Shown one piece after another: positions 14,201 through 22,270 of a stretch of DNA of 38,516 nt. The translations under genes and the position numbers were made by a program. The stretch comes from a virus: the IMG/VR virus record IMGVR_UViG_3300008448_000246, positions 1 through 38,516 of that record. The stretch is one strand, 5' to 3'. Below the pieces are notes generated by a model. It did no database searches, had not been told where the DNA came from, and saw nothing but the letters and a program-made list of their open reading frames with translations. Every line of letters starts with the position of its first letter. Position 1 is the stretch's first letter.

Positions 14201-17200
14201 TGGCAATTATCAAATTAATTCTATTGGTAGCACTCAATTTACTATATCCCTAAAAAATAATCCAGAAAGACCTTCATATATTAAATCTGAATGTGATTCT
14301 ATAGAATATAAAACCAATTCTTTGACTGCAAGTGGTGGAGTTTCCAAGATTAAAACACTCTCACCTGGATTTAATTACAAAAAATTACCTATATTCTCCA
14401 CAATTGAATCTGAAAGTGGTACTGGAGCATATCTTGTTGCAAATTCAACTAAGATTGGAAACATCAATCAAAGTAGAATTTTAAATGAAGGATTCGGATA
14501 TGCATCAGATAAAACGTTAAAACCTGAAGCTGACGTTTCAAAACTATTAAACTTAGATAATTTATTTACAATAGAGAGAGTAGATATTCTTGATCCAGGA
14601 AAAAATTATACAGCGTCCCCCAATTTAATAATTGTAGATACAACTACTGGCGAAAAAATAGATTCTGGATATTTATCTCCAAACTTTTTTGGAAATTCTA
14701 TTAGATCTGTTTCAATTGAGGTTCCACCAAAAGGTCTACCAGCCACTATAGTAACAATAAAAGCAGTTAATAATACCAATGGTGTGGGAATAAATTCCAT
14801 TTCCTCTTCAAATTCTGGAATAATTACATGCAAATTAGTTACTCCTTTATCTGGATTTGCGGAGGAACCATTTGAAGTTGGCGATAAGATTTACGTTGAA
14901 GGAATTGAAAAATATGGAGTTGATGGGCAAGGATTTAATTCTGAAGATTATGGATATCAGTTTTTTACAATAACTAGTTATGAAAATGCAGGAACATCTT
15001 TACCAAGAAATTTAGAGTTTAGTGTAGTTGGTCTCGGAACCACTACAAATCCAGGAATAGCAAAAACATCTACGGATATTTACGGTTTTGTAATAAATTA
15101 CAAAAATTATCCAAAATTTAATGCCGTACAAAAATATGCTGATTTTATAAAAGGTGAATATTTAGAAGTTAAAAATAGTAGTGGAGTTTATCAACTACAG
15201 GATTTAAGAATAACAGAAACATCTGGAAGTACAATTAAAGTTGCAGGATCTTATGATATTTTATTAAATGATCATATAAGAGGAAATCAGTCTGCAACAA
15301 AAGCTATAATTAATGATATAAGTGCAACGAGTGGTAAATTTAACGTTGATTATGCATCTAGACAAAAGCTAGGATGGTCAGATGATATTGGAAAACTCAG
15401 TGAAGATACTCAGGTCATATCTGACAATGACTATTATCAAAATCTTTCATATAGTATAAAGAGTAAAAAAACATGGGAAGATATTGTAAGTCCAGTCAAC
15501 AATTTATTACATTCCGTTGGATTAAAAAACTTTTCTGATACGGAAATTTCCAATAATGTTGGACTTGGAACAACTGCAACTGAAGAATACTTATCAATTT
15601 TATATGATGTTATAAACGAAGAAAATGTCACTACAATTTCAAATTTTGATTTAGTTAGAGACATTGATACAAATATATCACAAAGTAGTTCTAGATTTGT
15701 GATTTTTGATAATAAAAGATTGGCAAACTATGTGGCAGCTGAATCTAATAGAGTATTGAGTATTGATGATATTAGTCCATTATTTTCAAGCACAAATCAA
15801 GATGTTGCTACTTCTTCAAAAATTACGACGATAGTTCCTAGCGATAAATTTAATTCATATTTGGTTCAAATTAAAAATAAAGATGGTTCAACGTCTCAAT
15901 TGACAGAGACTATTGTTTTGACAGATAATGCTGGTATAACTGGAGAACCAAATGTATATTCTTTTGAAAGGGGATCTTTATCTACAGGAATTACAACTGA
16001 AATTGGATATACTTCAAATTCAATAGGAGAAATTTATGGTGAAGTTGATGAATTAAATAATCATTACTTAAAGTTTGTACCCAATGATCCATATAATAGC
16101 ACATATGATATCAAATTTTTAAATACTAAATTCCCATCTTCAGATGTTGGCGTTGGGTCCACAACAATTGGTTTTATTACCCTATCTGGAATCACATCTA
16201 CAGTTGGTGCAGGATCTACCTTTAGTTTAATTAATCAAGGTCAGTCTACAATAAGATCTGCGTTTTCTCAGATCCATATAACTGATAATGTGACTAATAA
16301 AATGAATTACTATGAATTTTTCTTAGATAATACAAATGGTGTTGATACAAATTTAGGAGAATTTTATTTTGACACCGAAGAAGATACTAGCACACAATCT
16401 ATAGGAATATTTACTGCTTCTTTATCAAGTGGTATTGTTTCCTTTACCTATACAAACAATACAACAAATTCAGTAACTGTTAGATCAAAGATTGTTGGAT
16501 TTGGAGCAACGGCACTTGGAATAGGTACATATAGATTTAAATCGGATGGTCAACCAGATGAAGACGAGAGAACTATTAGTTTAGGTTCAAGTTTTACAAG
16601 AGTTTCTTCATCTTCTACAGTATTTTCCTATAATACGGATTTATACACATCGGCAAAGTCAATCATCAAAATAAGTGTAGGATCGACTAGTGCTTTACAC
16701 CAAGTATTGACTACTGTAGATTTAAATGATGTGTATACTTATCAATATCCATTTATATCTGCAGGAAGTACAACTGGTATAGGAACATTTGGAGGCAGGA
16801 GAAATGGAAATATTGCATCACTAATTTTTTATCCAGATACAAATCTTTCTGGCATTAGCACGACAACAACTTATGAAATATTAAGTTATAATTGTGTCTT
16901 TTATTCTGAAAGTGATTTTATTAATTTACCTCAAAATTTAACATATAAAAATGTTTCTGAATCGGTAGGTATTACTAAGTTTTATGCGGTTAACGATAAA
17001 GAAATTAATAGACTTAATTTTGAAGCATATTATAATCAAACTCCAATATTCATGAAGGAGTTTAATCCTGCCAATACGACAATATTAAATAAATCAACAG
17101 GAACATTTACAATCAATAACCATTTCTTTAATACTGGAGAAAAAATATATTATAGACCAAAATCAACTTTTGTTTCAGTTTCAGCATCCCCTGTAAGTAT

Positions 17201-20200
17201 TGGCGCAACAACTGATTATTTGGGATTCGTCACAAACATTATGCCTCCTGTTGTTTGGGCAATTAGAATTGATAATGATTCATTCCGATTAGCAGCAACA
17301 TTAAATGATGCATTATCTGGAATTGCTATAACATTTACATCTGAAGGATCTGGTAATGCACATGAATTGGAAATGGAAAAGAAAGTTGAAAAAACTATTA
17401 TATCAATTAATAATATAATTCAAAGTCCAATATCATATACAAAATTAAATTACACTCTTGATAATTACGGATCTATCGGAACAGCTTCAACAATTTTCAA
17501 ACTTAGTGGAATTAATTCAATTCGTATTAGTGATATTTTAAAAGTTGATAATGAATATATGAAGGTAGTAAATCTTGGACTTTCAACAACTCCAACTGGT
17601 CCAATTTCTTTTGCTGGAACTTTCCCATTAATTCAGGTTGAAAGAGGATTTGTTGGCACTTCAGCATCAACTCATGTAGATTTTAGTAATGTTTCTCTCT
17701 ATAGAGGATCATATGGCATTAATAAAAATACTATATGGTTTACTGAGCAACCAGAGGGTAATTTACAAGACCAATTATTTTCAGATTTAGACAATCTTCC
17801 AGAGTCTAGAGCATATTTTAATGGAAGAGTTTTCTTAAGAAAAGATTATACCACAAATATAATATATGACGATATTTCTGAAGAATTTAATGGGATAGGA
17901 AGAACTTATACTTTAACAATAAATGGTATTAATACATCTGGATTAGGATCCGATGGATCTAATGGTATTGTTATACTTAATGGAATATTCCAAACCCCAA
18001 CTACACAAAATAACCCAGCAAACAATTACAGCATTGTTGATAATACTACCTTTACTCAGGATCCATTTGCACCATATTATCTTAGACCAGATGAATATAC
18101 TGGATTTAGTGCTGGTCTTACTACCAATCCAGAGTTCACATCCGAAGTTGGTATTAGTAGTATCGTTTTTGCAGGAATTACTTCAGCTGGAACCGGAGAT
18201 TATATAACTTCACCATCTGATGTTAATTTAAATGAAGTTCCTAGGGGTGGTATTATTGTATCATTAGGATCCACTCCAGGACTTGGTTATGCGCCTTTAG
18301 TGGGAGCAAAAGTTAAAGCTACAGTTGGTGCTGGAGGAACCATAACAAATGTTGTTGGAATTTCTTACACAGGACCTTCTGTTGGAGTTAATACTGCTTT
18401 TTATGACCATGAAACTGGAGTAATTACAATAAGAACTTCAGTGGACCATGGTTTAATTGAAAACGATAGAGTTAGATTAGTGGGATTTGCATTTACGTGC
18501 CCTTCTGGTGCAGGAGTAGTTTCATATTTCCCATCACCTAAATTTGGCGCATATTTGTGGGAGGTTACTGGAATTCTCTCGTCTAGAGGATTTACCGCTA
18601 ATGTTGGAACAAGTACATTGCCACACACCTATGTTGGATCCGCATCCCTTGGATTTGGCACTGTATTCCCATGGTATAACTTAAATATTGGATCTGGATA
18701 TAGATCACCAGTATCAATAGCAATATCAGCACCAGTTGGATCTGGAGCAACAATATCTGCAACAGTAGGTGCAGGAGGTACATTATCATTTACTGTAGTT
18801 AATCCAGGATCTGGATACACTTCCATTGGATCAAGTGCTCCTAAATTTTATATTGCTCCACCAAACTATGAGAATCTTGAAGTAGTTGGTGTCTCTAGAC
18901 TGAGTGTAGGTTCAACAACAGATTGTGGATTTGGGTTGCTATTAAATCTTGAAGTTGGAGCAGCCTCAACAACTGGTGTTGGATCTTCTGATTTATTTGA
19001 GGTTAAAAATTTCAAGATTGCAAGAAATGGTTATGGATTCCAACGGGGAGATGTTATTAAAGCTGTTGGACTTGTAACTGCTAAAGGATTAGGAGCTCCT
19101 ATAAAAGAATTCCAATTAACAGTTTTGAAAACTTTCTCAGATTCTTTCTCATGTTGGCAATTTGGCGAAATGGATTATATTGACTCTATTGCCAGTTATC
19201 AAGATGGATCTAGAACAAGATTCCCATTATATTATAACAATGAATTAATAAGTATTGAACAAGGAGACTCACCAGAGTCGGTATTAATTGACTTTGATTC
19301 TTTATTAATTGTTTTTATTAATGGAATATTACAAGAACCTAAAGTTTCTTATGCATTTGAAGGTGGAAGTGCTATAGAATTTACACAAGCCCCTAGACCT
19401 GAAGATAAGGTATCAATATTTTTCTACAGGGGAAGTGATGCTGATAGTAGAGTTTATAATGTAATAGAAACTATAAAAGATGGAGATATTGTTCAAATAT
19501 TTTCAAATAATACTTTATCGGGAGTGACTACCACTCAAGAAGAAAGAACCGTAACCGAAATTTTATTCTCGGATAAAATTCAAACAGATCTTTATATCGA
19601 TCAAGGAGTGGATATTGTCAATAATAAACCAATTTATTGGACTAAGCAAAACACCGATAAAGTTATAGACGGTAAAATAATTTCAAAAGCAAGAGATTCT
19701 ATAGAACCACAAATTTATCCAACAGCAAGAATTATTAAAACCTTTGACAGTTTGTCTAATGAATTGTGGGTAGATAATGCCGAATTTTTCAATTATGAAA
19801 ATGTTGATGTTAATGAATTCTCATGTTCTGGATTAATAGTTACTGGTGAAGATGATCCAGTCGGAGCTGCAGCTAGTGCTACTGTTAATGCGAGTGGTAG
19901 AATTAGTGCGATTTCAATAACGAGTGCTGGTAGTGGATATTTTTCTTTGGGTCCAGCTGGAACAACTGTTCAACTGGAAATTGCAGCACCCACAAAAGTT
20001 GGAGTTGGTATTGGATCAACAGCAATTGGATACGCTGTAGTCAGTTCTACTGGGACAGTTACTGGTCCTGTTGTATCTTTCAGTGGTCTTGGATATACAT
20101 CCACTAATCCTCCAAGAATAATTGTTGAAAAACCTGTACCAGCATATGAATTCATTACTGAAATAACAACAGTTGAGGGATTTTCCGGAACTATTACAAA

Positions 20201-20660
20201 TATTGCAACTTGTCCAGGTATAGGAACAGCATTGGCAATTCAGTTTATATTGAGTCCAACAATGTCTCCATTCCCAAATTTAAATGTCGGAAATCCAGTT
20301 TATGTTTTTGATACTTATGTTGGAAGAGGAGTGACTTCAATTTATACTAATGATAGTGAAAGAATTGGAATAGGAACAACTTTTGCAGATTGCATTTATA
20401 ACGTAAGTGCATTTGATCCTTCTAGCGGAATTCTTACATGCAATATATTATCAACAACAAATGTATCTGGATTAATTACTTCTGGACCTATAGCCGGAAA
20501 AATTTCTTGGGGGAGATTGGCTGGATTTGAAAGAGGATCTGGTCCTATAGGAATAGCTCTTACTGGATATAGAGTTTCTGCGGGGCTCTCTACATTCCCA
20601 ACAATACAAAGAAGAGGTACAGGATTACGTAACATTGGAGGTTTAAAAAAGATCTTATAA
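8202..20660 (+). CDS. Giant baseplate protein at the gp7 position, 4152 aa
   Basis: A single uninterrupted frame between gp6 and gp8, where T4 has gp7 (1032 aa). Residues 1-330 (FEYRVKIQQVVENQLPEF, FFKQYYVSQEYQGG, YLKLDNLTPDVI) look like the wedge-anchoring N-terminus of cyanophage gp7-type proteins. The remainder is beta-rich and repetitive. About 15 GxGY/GxxY modules occur near residues 740, 930, 1076-1160, 1420, 2050-2130, 3355, 3495-3530, 3610 and 3906-3960. About nine 'NHxLxxGDxIxY' modules lie between 590 and 3400. Two NGxxQxP tail-fibre-like modules are near 3250 and 3700. A YHYH-like domain is at about 1235-1355 (GWAYDGNPIYGAYGY, then TPEFPEGVYAYFAT and FPYFIGD). It is likely a wedge protein carrying a long peripheral, perhaps receptor- or polysaccharide-contacting, extension. 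The gp7 identity is by position and N-terminus; the rest is inference. Confidence 0.8.
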   Translation: MIETGFEYRVKIQQVVENQLPEFIVDENPTAVEFFKQYYVSQEYQGGTVDIAENLDQYLKLDNLTPDVIVGFTTLSNNVSSSSDIIQVSSTKGFPQSYGLLKIDDEIITYTGLTTNTFTGCIRGFCGITTYNDVLNPGELVFSESSASEHSELSPVQNLSSLFLKEFYKKIKYSLTPGLENKDFVSELNVGNFIKEARTLYQSKGTSESFRILFKILFNESPRIVDLEKFTIKPSYATFVRRDVVVAEVISGDPLNLKGQTIFKTTDPNTSASVSEVELIRRKGKSYYKLLLFVGYDDSAPTITGTFNITGSTKNIDYVSAGSSSIIVDSTIGFPDSGIVYTDNNTIVYGSKSINQFFECSGINVGITTAETIYSEETYYGYEDGNTDNKVVIRISGVLSEFEADQSSTTALSIGEQIYVKNIGEKIKNPSSNKTYKEIFANSWIYNTSSRYYIDTFAPASTPNGTPVTTNQCILASSIDKSSLKVGDSIDVLNRDSQTIIKSNIKITAINGNQITTNSSFTLTKGSSYDIRRRIKTASSSVVPLQFNKITSDIQNVYNGNDDYIYVASNSFPSYTISKKIFSYNIVNVTDFDSETGTYSTLVFSQQVSFLTGSEVYYTHTDSPIESLSEGIYYVQVLPGNTQVKLYASRSVIGSSNYLTFGQVLSGTHTLTLNSQRERILSPQKILRKFPLSVNYDTGDQEIDFTEPGPVGMLINGVEIYGYKSESKVYYGPIESVNVLNGGTDYDVVNPPILNVSSGIASVRPIVSGKVERIFVDPQEFDVDVIVSIAITGGNGKGASFDPILERRRREISFDARLLTDEGGVDVVNDTITFLNNHGLINGQPITYRPGSNQPLGVATFLGGDSIQPGNFLKEETVYYTKFISDTTIQLYPSLNDYKIGINTIGFSTAGTSGIHKFATEPRKTLTEIKVVDSGSGYTNRKLSVLRSGISTVENIVLFNNHGFNDGDIIVYSNTAIGSSVASPLSGLTTTKQYYVLKLDNNRFQLADAGIGATTTINYLRRKPVSFGSTGNGYHNFAYPDISLKVDYTAVGLGSTQFRGSISATPVVKGSIIGAYTINSGIGYGSTIIDYHLKPTINVITGKNAEIRAVVTNGSITDVSISYGGLDYYSTPTIEITGTGNGAILKPVITNYRLTDVVIINGGSGYDSATKLKVVSSGKNVAFDPQVRSITINNNIVNDDITDNLTSANELIVSSYENLQYGICGYSGIVQTEFNDLGTAHSPIIGWAYDGNPIYGAYGYSDPQNKNSTIKKLVSGYTASLSNIANRPSGFNLGFFIDDYTFTGGGDLDPSNGRFCVTPEFPEGVYAYFATSVVDANNNKVGSFPYFIGDRYKSKFIQENKTLNQSIDFNNSGLIRNTFPYKVSDPYANNDFLIESNEILSQTTIIESVTSGSVEGISIISSGDDYKVGDNIVFDNTDTGGGGLIAEVSNIKGEEITQIDTSTLSYNSAEFTWNNDDSISVKISPKHDLKNLDYVNISGFSTSLSSLNGFYQVGINSYTTVLIQEVPEYQLSGFVTDIILSTLPQRLSIGSSIGIGTETLSILNIFESQNILRVRRGTTGTSHTAGKIVYFNPDRFTFNKKVGSFKSIEKKIVYFNPVFSVGVGTTSGTSTTVDYNIGLTTNQTVQIPSQSIYLPNHPFETNDRVILRRVSSASSITVLNYGVGIVSTTFELIAGLARTAFVIKRSPDYIGLVTSVGLVTSTNGLYFVNNGSNDYEYSIETTLDNIVGTVERITSNVSVSTSHNLSTGDQISLSIKPNITVGIGTSGSIRIQRDPLSGYILVNPILFGSSSVNTTNDTFTLANHNLNTGDKVKYTATTPAGGLTNNIFYFVYKLDNNRIKISETIEDVLSDPPITIDITSAGSAGATSQSFSLVNPQLVAIKNNNLLFNLRDSSLNGYQFQLFYDPAFKNRFVSAGGTSVFSTSGVGTPGISTNASLQLNFSENVPTKLYYALSKTGFISTADVSVKNYSQINFIDSYYNGNYQINSIGSTQFTISLKNNPERPSYIKSECDSIEYKTNSLTASGGVSKIKTLSPGFNYKKLPIFSTIESESGTGAYLVANSTKIGNINQSRILNEGFGYASDKTLKPEADVSKLLNLDNLFTIERVDILDPGKNYTASPNLIIVDTTTGEKIDSGYLSPNFFGNSIRSVSIEVPPKGLPATIVTIKAVNNTNGVGINSISSSNSGIITCKLVTPLSGFAEEPFEVGDKIYVEGIEKYGVDGQGFNSEDYGYQFFTITSYENAGTSLPRNLEFSVVGLGTTTNPGIAKTSTDIYGFVINYKNYPKFNAVQKYADFIKGEYLEVKNSSGVYQLQDLRITETSGSTIKVAGSYDILLNDHIRGNQSATKAIINDISATSGKFNVDYASRQKLGWSDDIGKLSEDTQVISDNDYYQNLSYSIKSKKTWEDIVSPVNNLLHSVGLKNFSDTEISNNVGLGTTATEEYLSILYDVINEENVTTISNFDLVRDIDTNISQSSSRFVIFDNKRLANYVAAESNRVLSIDDISPLFSSTNQDVATSSKITTIVPSDKFNSYLVQIKNKDGSTSQLTETIVLTDNAGITGEPNVYSFERGSLSTGITTEIGYTSNSIGEIYGEVDELNNHYLKFVPNDPYNSTYDIKFLNTKFPSSDVGVGSTTIGFITLSGITSTVGAGSTFSLINQGQSTIRSAFSQIHITDNVTNKMNYYEFFLDNTNGVDTNLGEFYFDTEEDTSTQSIGIFTASLSSGIVSFTYTNNTTNSVTVRSKIVGFGATALGIGTYRFKSDGQPDEDERTISLGSSFTRVSSSSTVFSYNTDLYTSAKSIIKISVGSTSALHQVLTTVDLNDVYTYQYPFISAGSTTGIGTFGGRRNGNIASLIFYPDTNLSGISTTTTYEILSYNCVFYSESDFINLPQNLTYKNVSESVGITKFYAVNDKEINRLNFEAYYNQTPIFMKEFNPANTTILNKSTGTFTINNHFFNTGEKIYYRPKSTFVSVSASPVSIGATTDYLGFVTNIMPPVVWAIRIDNDSFRLAATLNDALSGIAITFTSEGSGNAHELEMEKKVEKTIISINNIIQSPISYTKLNYTLDNYGSIGTASTIFKLSGINSIRISDILKVDNEYMKVVNLGLSTTPTGPISFAGTFPLIQVERGFVGTSASTHVDFSNVSLYRGSYGINKNTIWFTEQPEGNLQDQLFSDLDNLPESRAYFNGRVFLRKDYTTNIIYDDISEEFNGIGRTYTLTINGINTSGLGSDGSNGIVILNGIFQTPTTQNNPANNYSIVDNTTFTQDPFAPYYLRPDEYTGFSAGLTTNPEFTSEVGISSIVFAGITSAGTGDYITSPSDVNLNEVPRGGIIVSLGSTPGLGYAPLVGAKVKATVGAGGTITNVVGISYTGPSVGVNTAFYDHETGVITIRTSVDHGLIENDRVRLVGFAFTCPSGAGVVSYFPSPKFGAYLWEVTGILSSRGFTANVGTSTLPHTYVGSASLGFGTVFPWYNLNIGSGYRSPVSIAISAPVGSGATISATVGAGGTLSFTVVNPGSGYTSIGSSAPKFYIAPPNYENLEVVGVSRLSVGSTTDCGFGLLLNLEVGAASTTGVGSSDLFEVKNFKIARNGYGFQRGDVIKAVGLVTAKGLGAPIKEFQLTVLKTFSDSFSCWQFGEMDYIDSIASYQDGSRTRFPLYYNNELISIEQGDSPESVLIDFDSLLIVFINGILQEPKVSYAFEGGSAIEFTQAPRPEDKVSIFFYRGSDADSRVYNVIETIKDGDIVQIFSNNTLSGVTTTQEERTVTEILFSDKIQTDLYIDQGVDIVNNKPIYWTKQNTDKVIDGKIISKARDSIEPQIYPTARIIKTFDSLSNELWVDNAEFFNYENVDVNEFSCSGLIVTGEDDPVGAAASATVNASGRISAISITSAGSGYFSLGPAGTTVQLEIAAPTKVGVGIGSTAIGYAVVSSTGTVTGPVVSFSGLGYTSTNPPRIIVEKPVPAYEFITEITTVEGFSGTITNIATCPGIGTALAIQFILSPTMSPFPNLNVGNPVYVFDTYVGRGVTSIYTNDSERIGIGTTFADCIYNVSAFDPSSGILTCNILSTTNVSGLITSGPIAGKISWGRLAGFERGSGPIGIALTGYRVSAGLSTFPTIQRRGTGLRNIGGLKKIL

Positions 20661-20665
20661 CCTAG

Positions 20666-20673
20666 TATAAATA
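20666..20673 (+). promoter_or_regulatory. Late promoter TATAAATA before gp8
   Basis: An exact T4 late promoter octamer in the 32-bp gap after the giant gene and 27 bp before the gp8 ATG. It would allow gp8 to be transcribed without reading 12.5 kb of the preceding gene. Confidence 0.6.
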
Positions 20674-20692
20674 TAGAAAAAACTATATCCAA

Positions 20693-22267
20693 ATGTCTGC
20701 ACTTGTAACGGATCAATTTAGAATATTAAATGCATCAAATTTGGCAGATTCTGTAGCAAATTCTTCAAATTCATATTATGTTTTTGTTGGTCTTTCAAAT
20801 CCAACTACACCATCTGGAGGATTTGGGAGATCTGGCACTTGGGACAGTAATCCACCAAATCCAACGGATAATTATGACTATGTAAATCATTACAAGTCAA
20901 CTATTTTATATGGTAAAAAAATAACTAGTGCTAACCTTAGAAGAGTAGTAAGAAGGATTGATTGGACTTCTGGGCAGCAATATGATATGTATCGAGCAGA
21001 TTATAGTATAGAAAATAGATCTTCTTCTGGCGCATTGAGATTATATGATGCAAACTATTACGTTTTAAATTCCGATTATAGAGTTTATATTTGTCTTAAT
21101 AATGGATCTTCTGGAATTAAAACTTCAGGAAATTCTTCTCAGATTGAACCAACCTTTACAGATTTAGAACCAACACAACTTTCCGATGGGTATGTTTGGA
21201 AATTTTTATATACTGTTTCGCCAAGTGATATTGTAAAATTTGATTCGACAGAATACATTGCTATTCCAAATGACTGGGCAACAACTACAGATTCTCAAAT
21301 AACTGCAGTTAGAGAAAATGGAGATTCGACAGTAAATGAAAATCAAATAAAACAAATTTTTATTAAAAGTACCGGACTTGGTTATCCCACACAATCGGGA
21401 AAAGTATGCAACATAGTTGGTGATGGTAGTGGAGGACAAGTTTCGATTGATATTGATGTTGAGGGAAAAGTTTCTAATGCAACTGTCATTGCTGGTGGAA
21501 AGAATTATACCTATGCTTTAATTGATCTAGGTACAACATCTACAAATATTCCAGCATCCTATGCAAATTTAATACCAATCATTCCACCTTCAAGGGGTCA
21601 TGGATATGACATATATCGTGAGTTGGGTGCAGATAAAGTTTTAGTTTATGTAAGGTTTGATGATTCGACAAAAGATTTTCCAATCGATACTAAATTTGCT
21701 CAGGTTGGAATTGTAAAAAATCCTTTTGTTTTTAGCACCACTGGAACTGGGACAACTATCTTTAGTGGAAATGAATTTTCCGCAGTTTACGCCATGAAAT
21801 TTAGTGGCACACCTACTGGCACAGTTTCAATTGGGGATAAAATTGAACAAACCGTAAGTGGTGGTAAAGCATATGGATATGTTGTATCATATGATACTGA
21901 AACAAAGGTTTTAAAGTATTATAGAGATCGTTCAATTTATTACAATGGTGGTAGTGGATCCACTAATGCGGACTTTGTTGGCATGTCATCATTTTTTGGA
22001 TCAACAGGTACTCAACTTACTTTTAATTCCACTAATCAAATTAGCAAATCGGACGGCGGATTTAATGCCACAATTGATAATGGATTTAGTGGAATAACAA
22101 CAACAGTTGGATCAAAAATTGTTAATTTAGGGGTGAACTTCACAAATGGTTTATCAGATCCTGAGATAAATAGTAAGTCGGGCGATGTCCTTTACATAGA
22201 TAATAGACCAACTGTAACAAGAAATTCTAGACAAAAAGAAGACGTTAAAATTATCCTGGAATTTTAA
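20693..22267 (+). CDS. 8: Baseplate wedge subunit gp8
   Basis: gp8-like wedge protein, which dimerises and bridges gp7 and gp10 in the baseplate. The N-terminal region (LVTDQFRILNASNLADSV, YYVFVGLSNPT, then RRVVRRIDWTSGQQYDMYR) and the later segment DGYVWKFLYTVSPSDIVKF are characteristic of gp8 proteins of cyanophages. At 524 aa it is longer than T4 gp8 (334 aa). Residues about 220-280 contain two GxGY-type segments (KSTGLGYPTQSG, AGGKNYTYALIDLG), the same module found in the giant gene and in gp14. An exact late promoter precedes it. It ends three bases before the next gene. Confidence 0.88.
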   Translation: MSALVTDQFRILNASNLADSVANSSNSYYVFVGLSNPTTPSGGFGRSGTWDSNPPNPTDNYDYVNHYKSTILYGKKITSANLRRVVRRIDWTSGQQYDMYRADYSIENRSSSGALRLYDANYYVLNSDYRVYICLNNGSSGIKTSGNSSQIEPTFTDLEPTQLSDGYVWKFLYTVSPSDIVKFDSTEYIAIPNDWATTTDSQITAVRENGDSTVNENQIKQIFIKSTGLGYPTQSGKVCNIVGDGSGGQVSIDIDVEGKVSNATVIAGGKNYTYALIDLGTTSTNIPASYANLIPIIPPSRGHGYDIYRELGADKVLVYVRFDDSTKDFPIDTKFAQVGIVKNPFVFSTTGTGTTIFSGNEFSAVYAMKFSGTPTGTVSIGDKIEQTVSGGKAYGYVVSYDTETKVLKYYRDRSIYYNGGSGSTNADFVGMSSFFGSTGTQLTFNSTNQISKSDGGFNATIDNGFSGITTTVGSKIVNLGVNFTNGLSDPEINSKSGDVLYIDNRPTVTRNSRQKEDVKIILEF

Positions 22268-22270
22268 AAA

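Noticed and set aside
17953-18207. Second + strand ORF of 84 codons inside the giant gene
   Set aside because: Out-of-frame shadow with Leu/Ile-rich nonsense composition; the giant frame continues unbroken through it.
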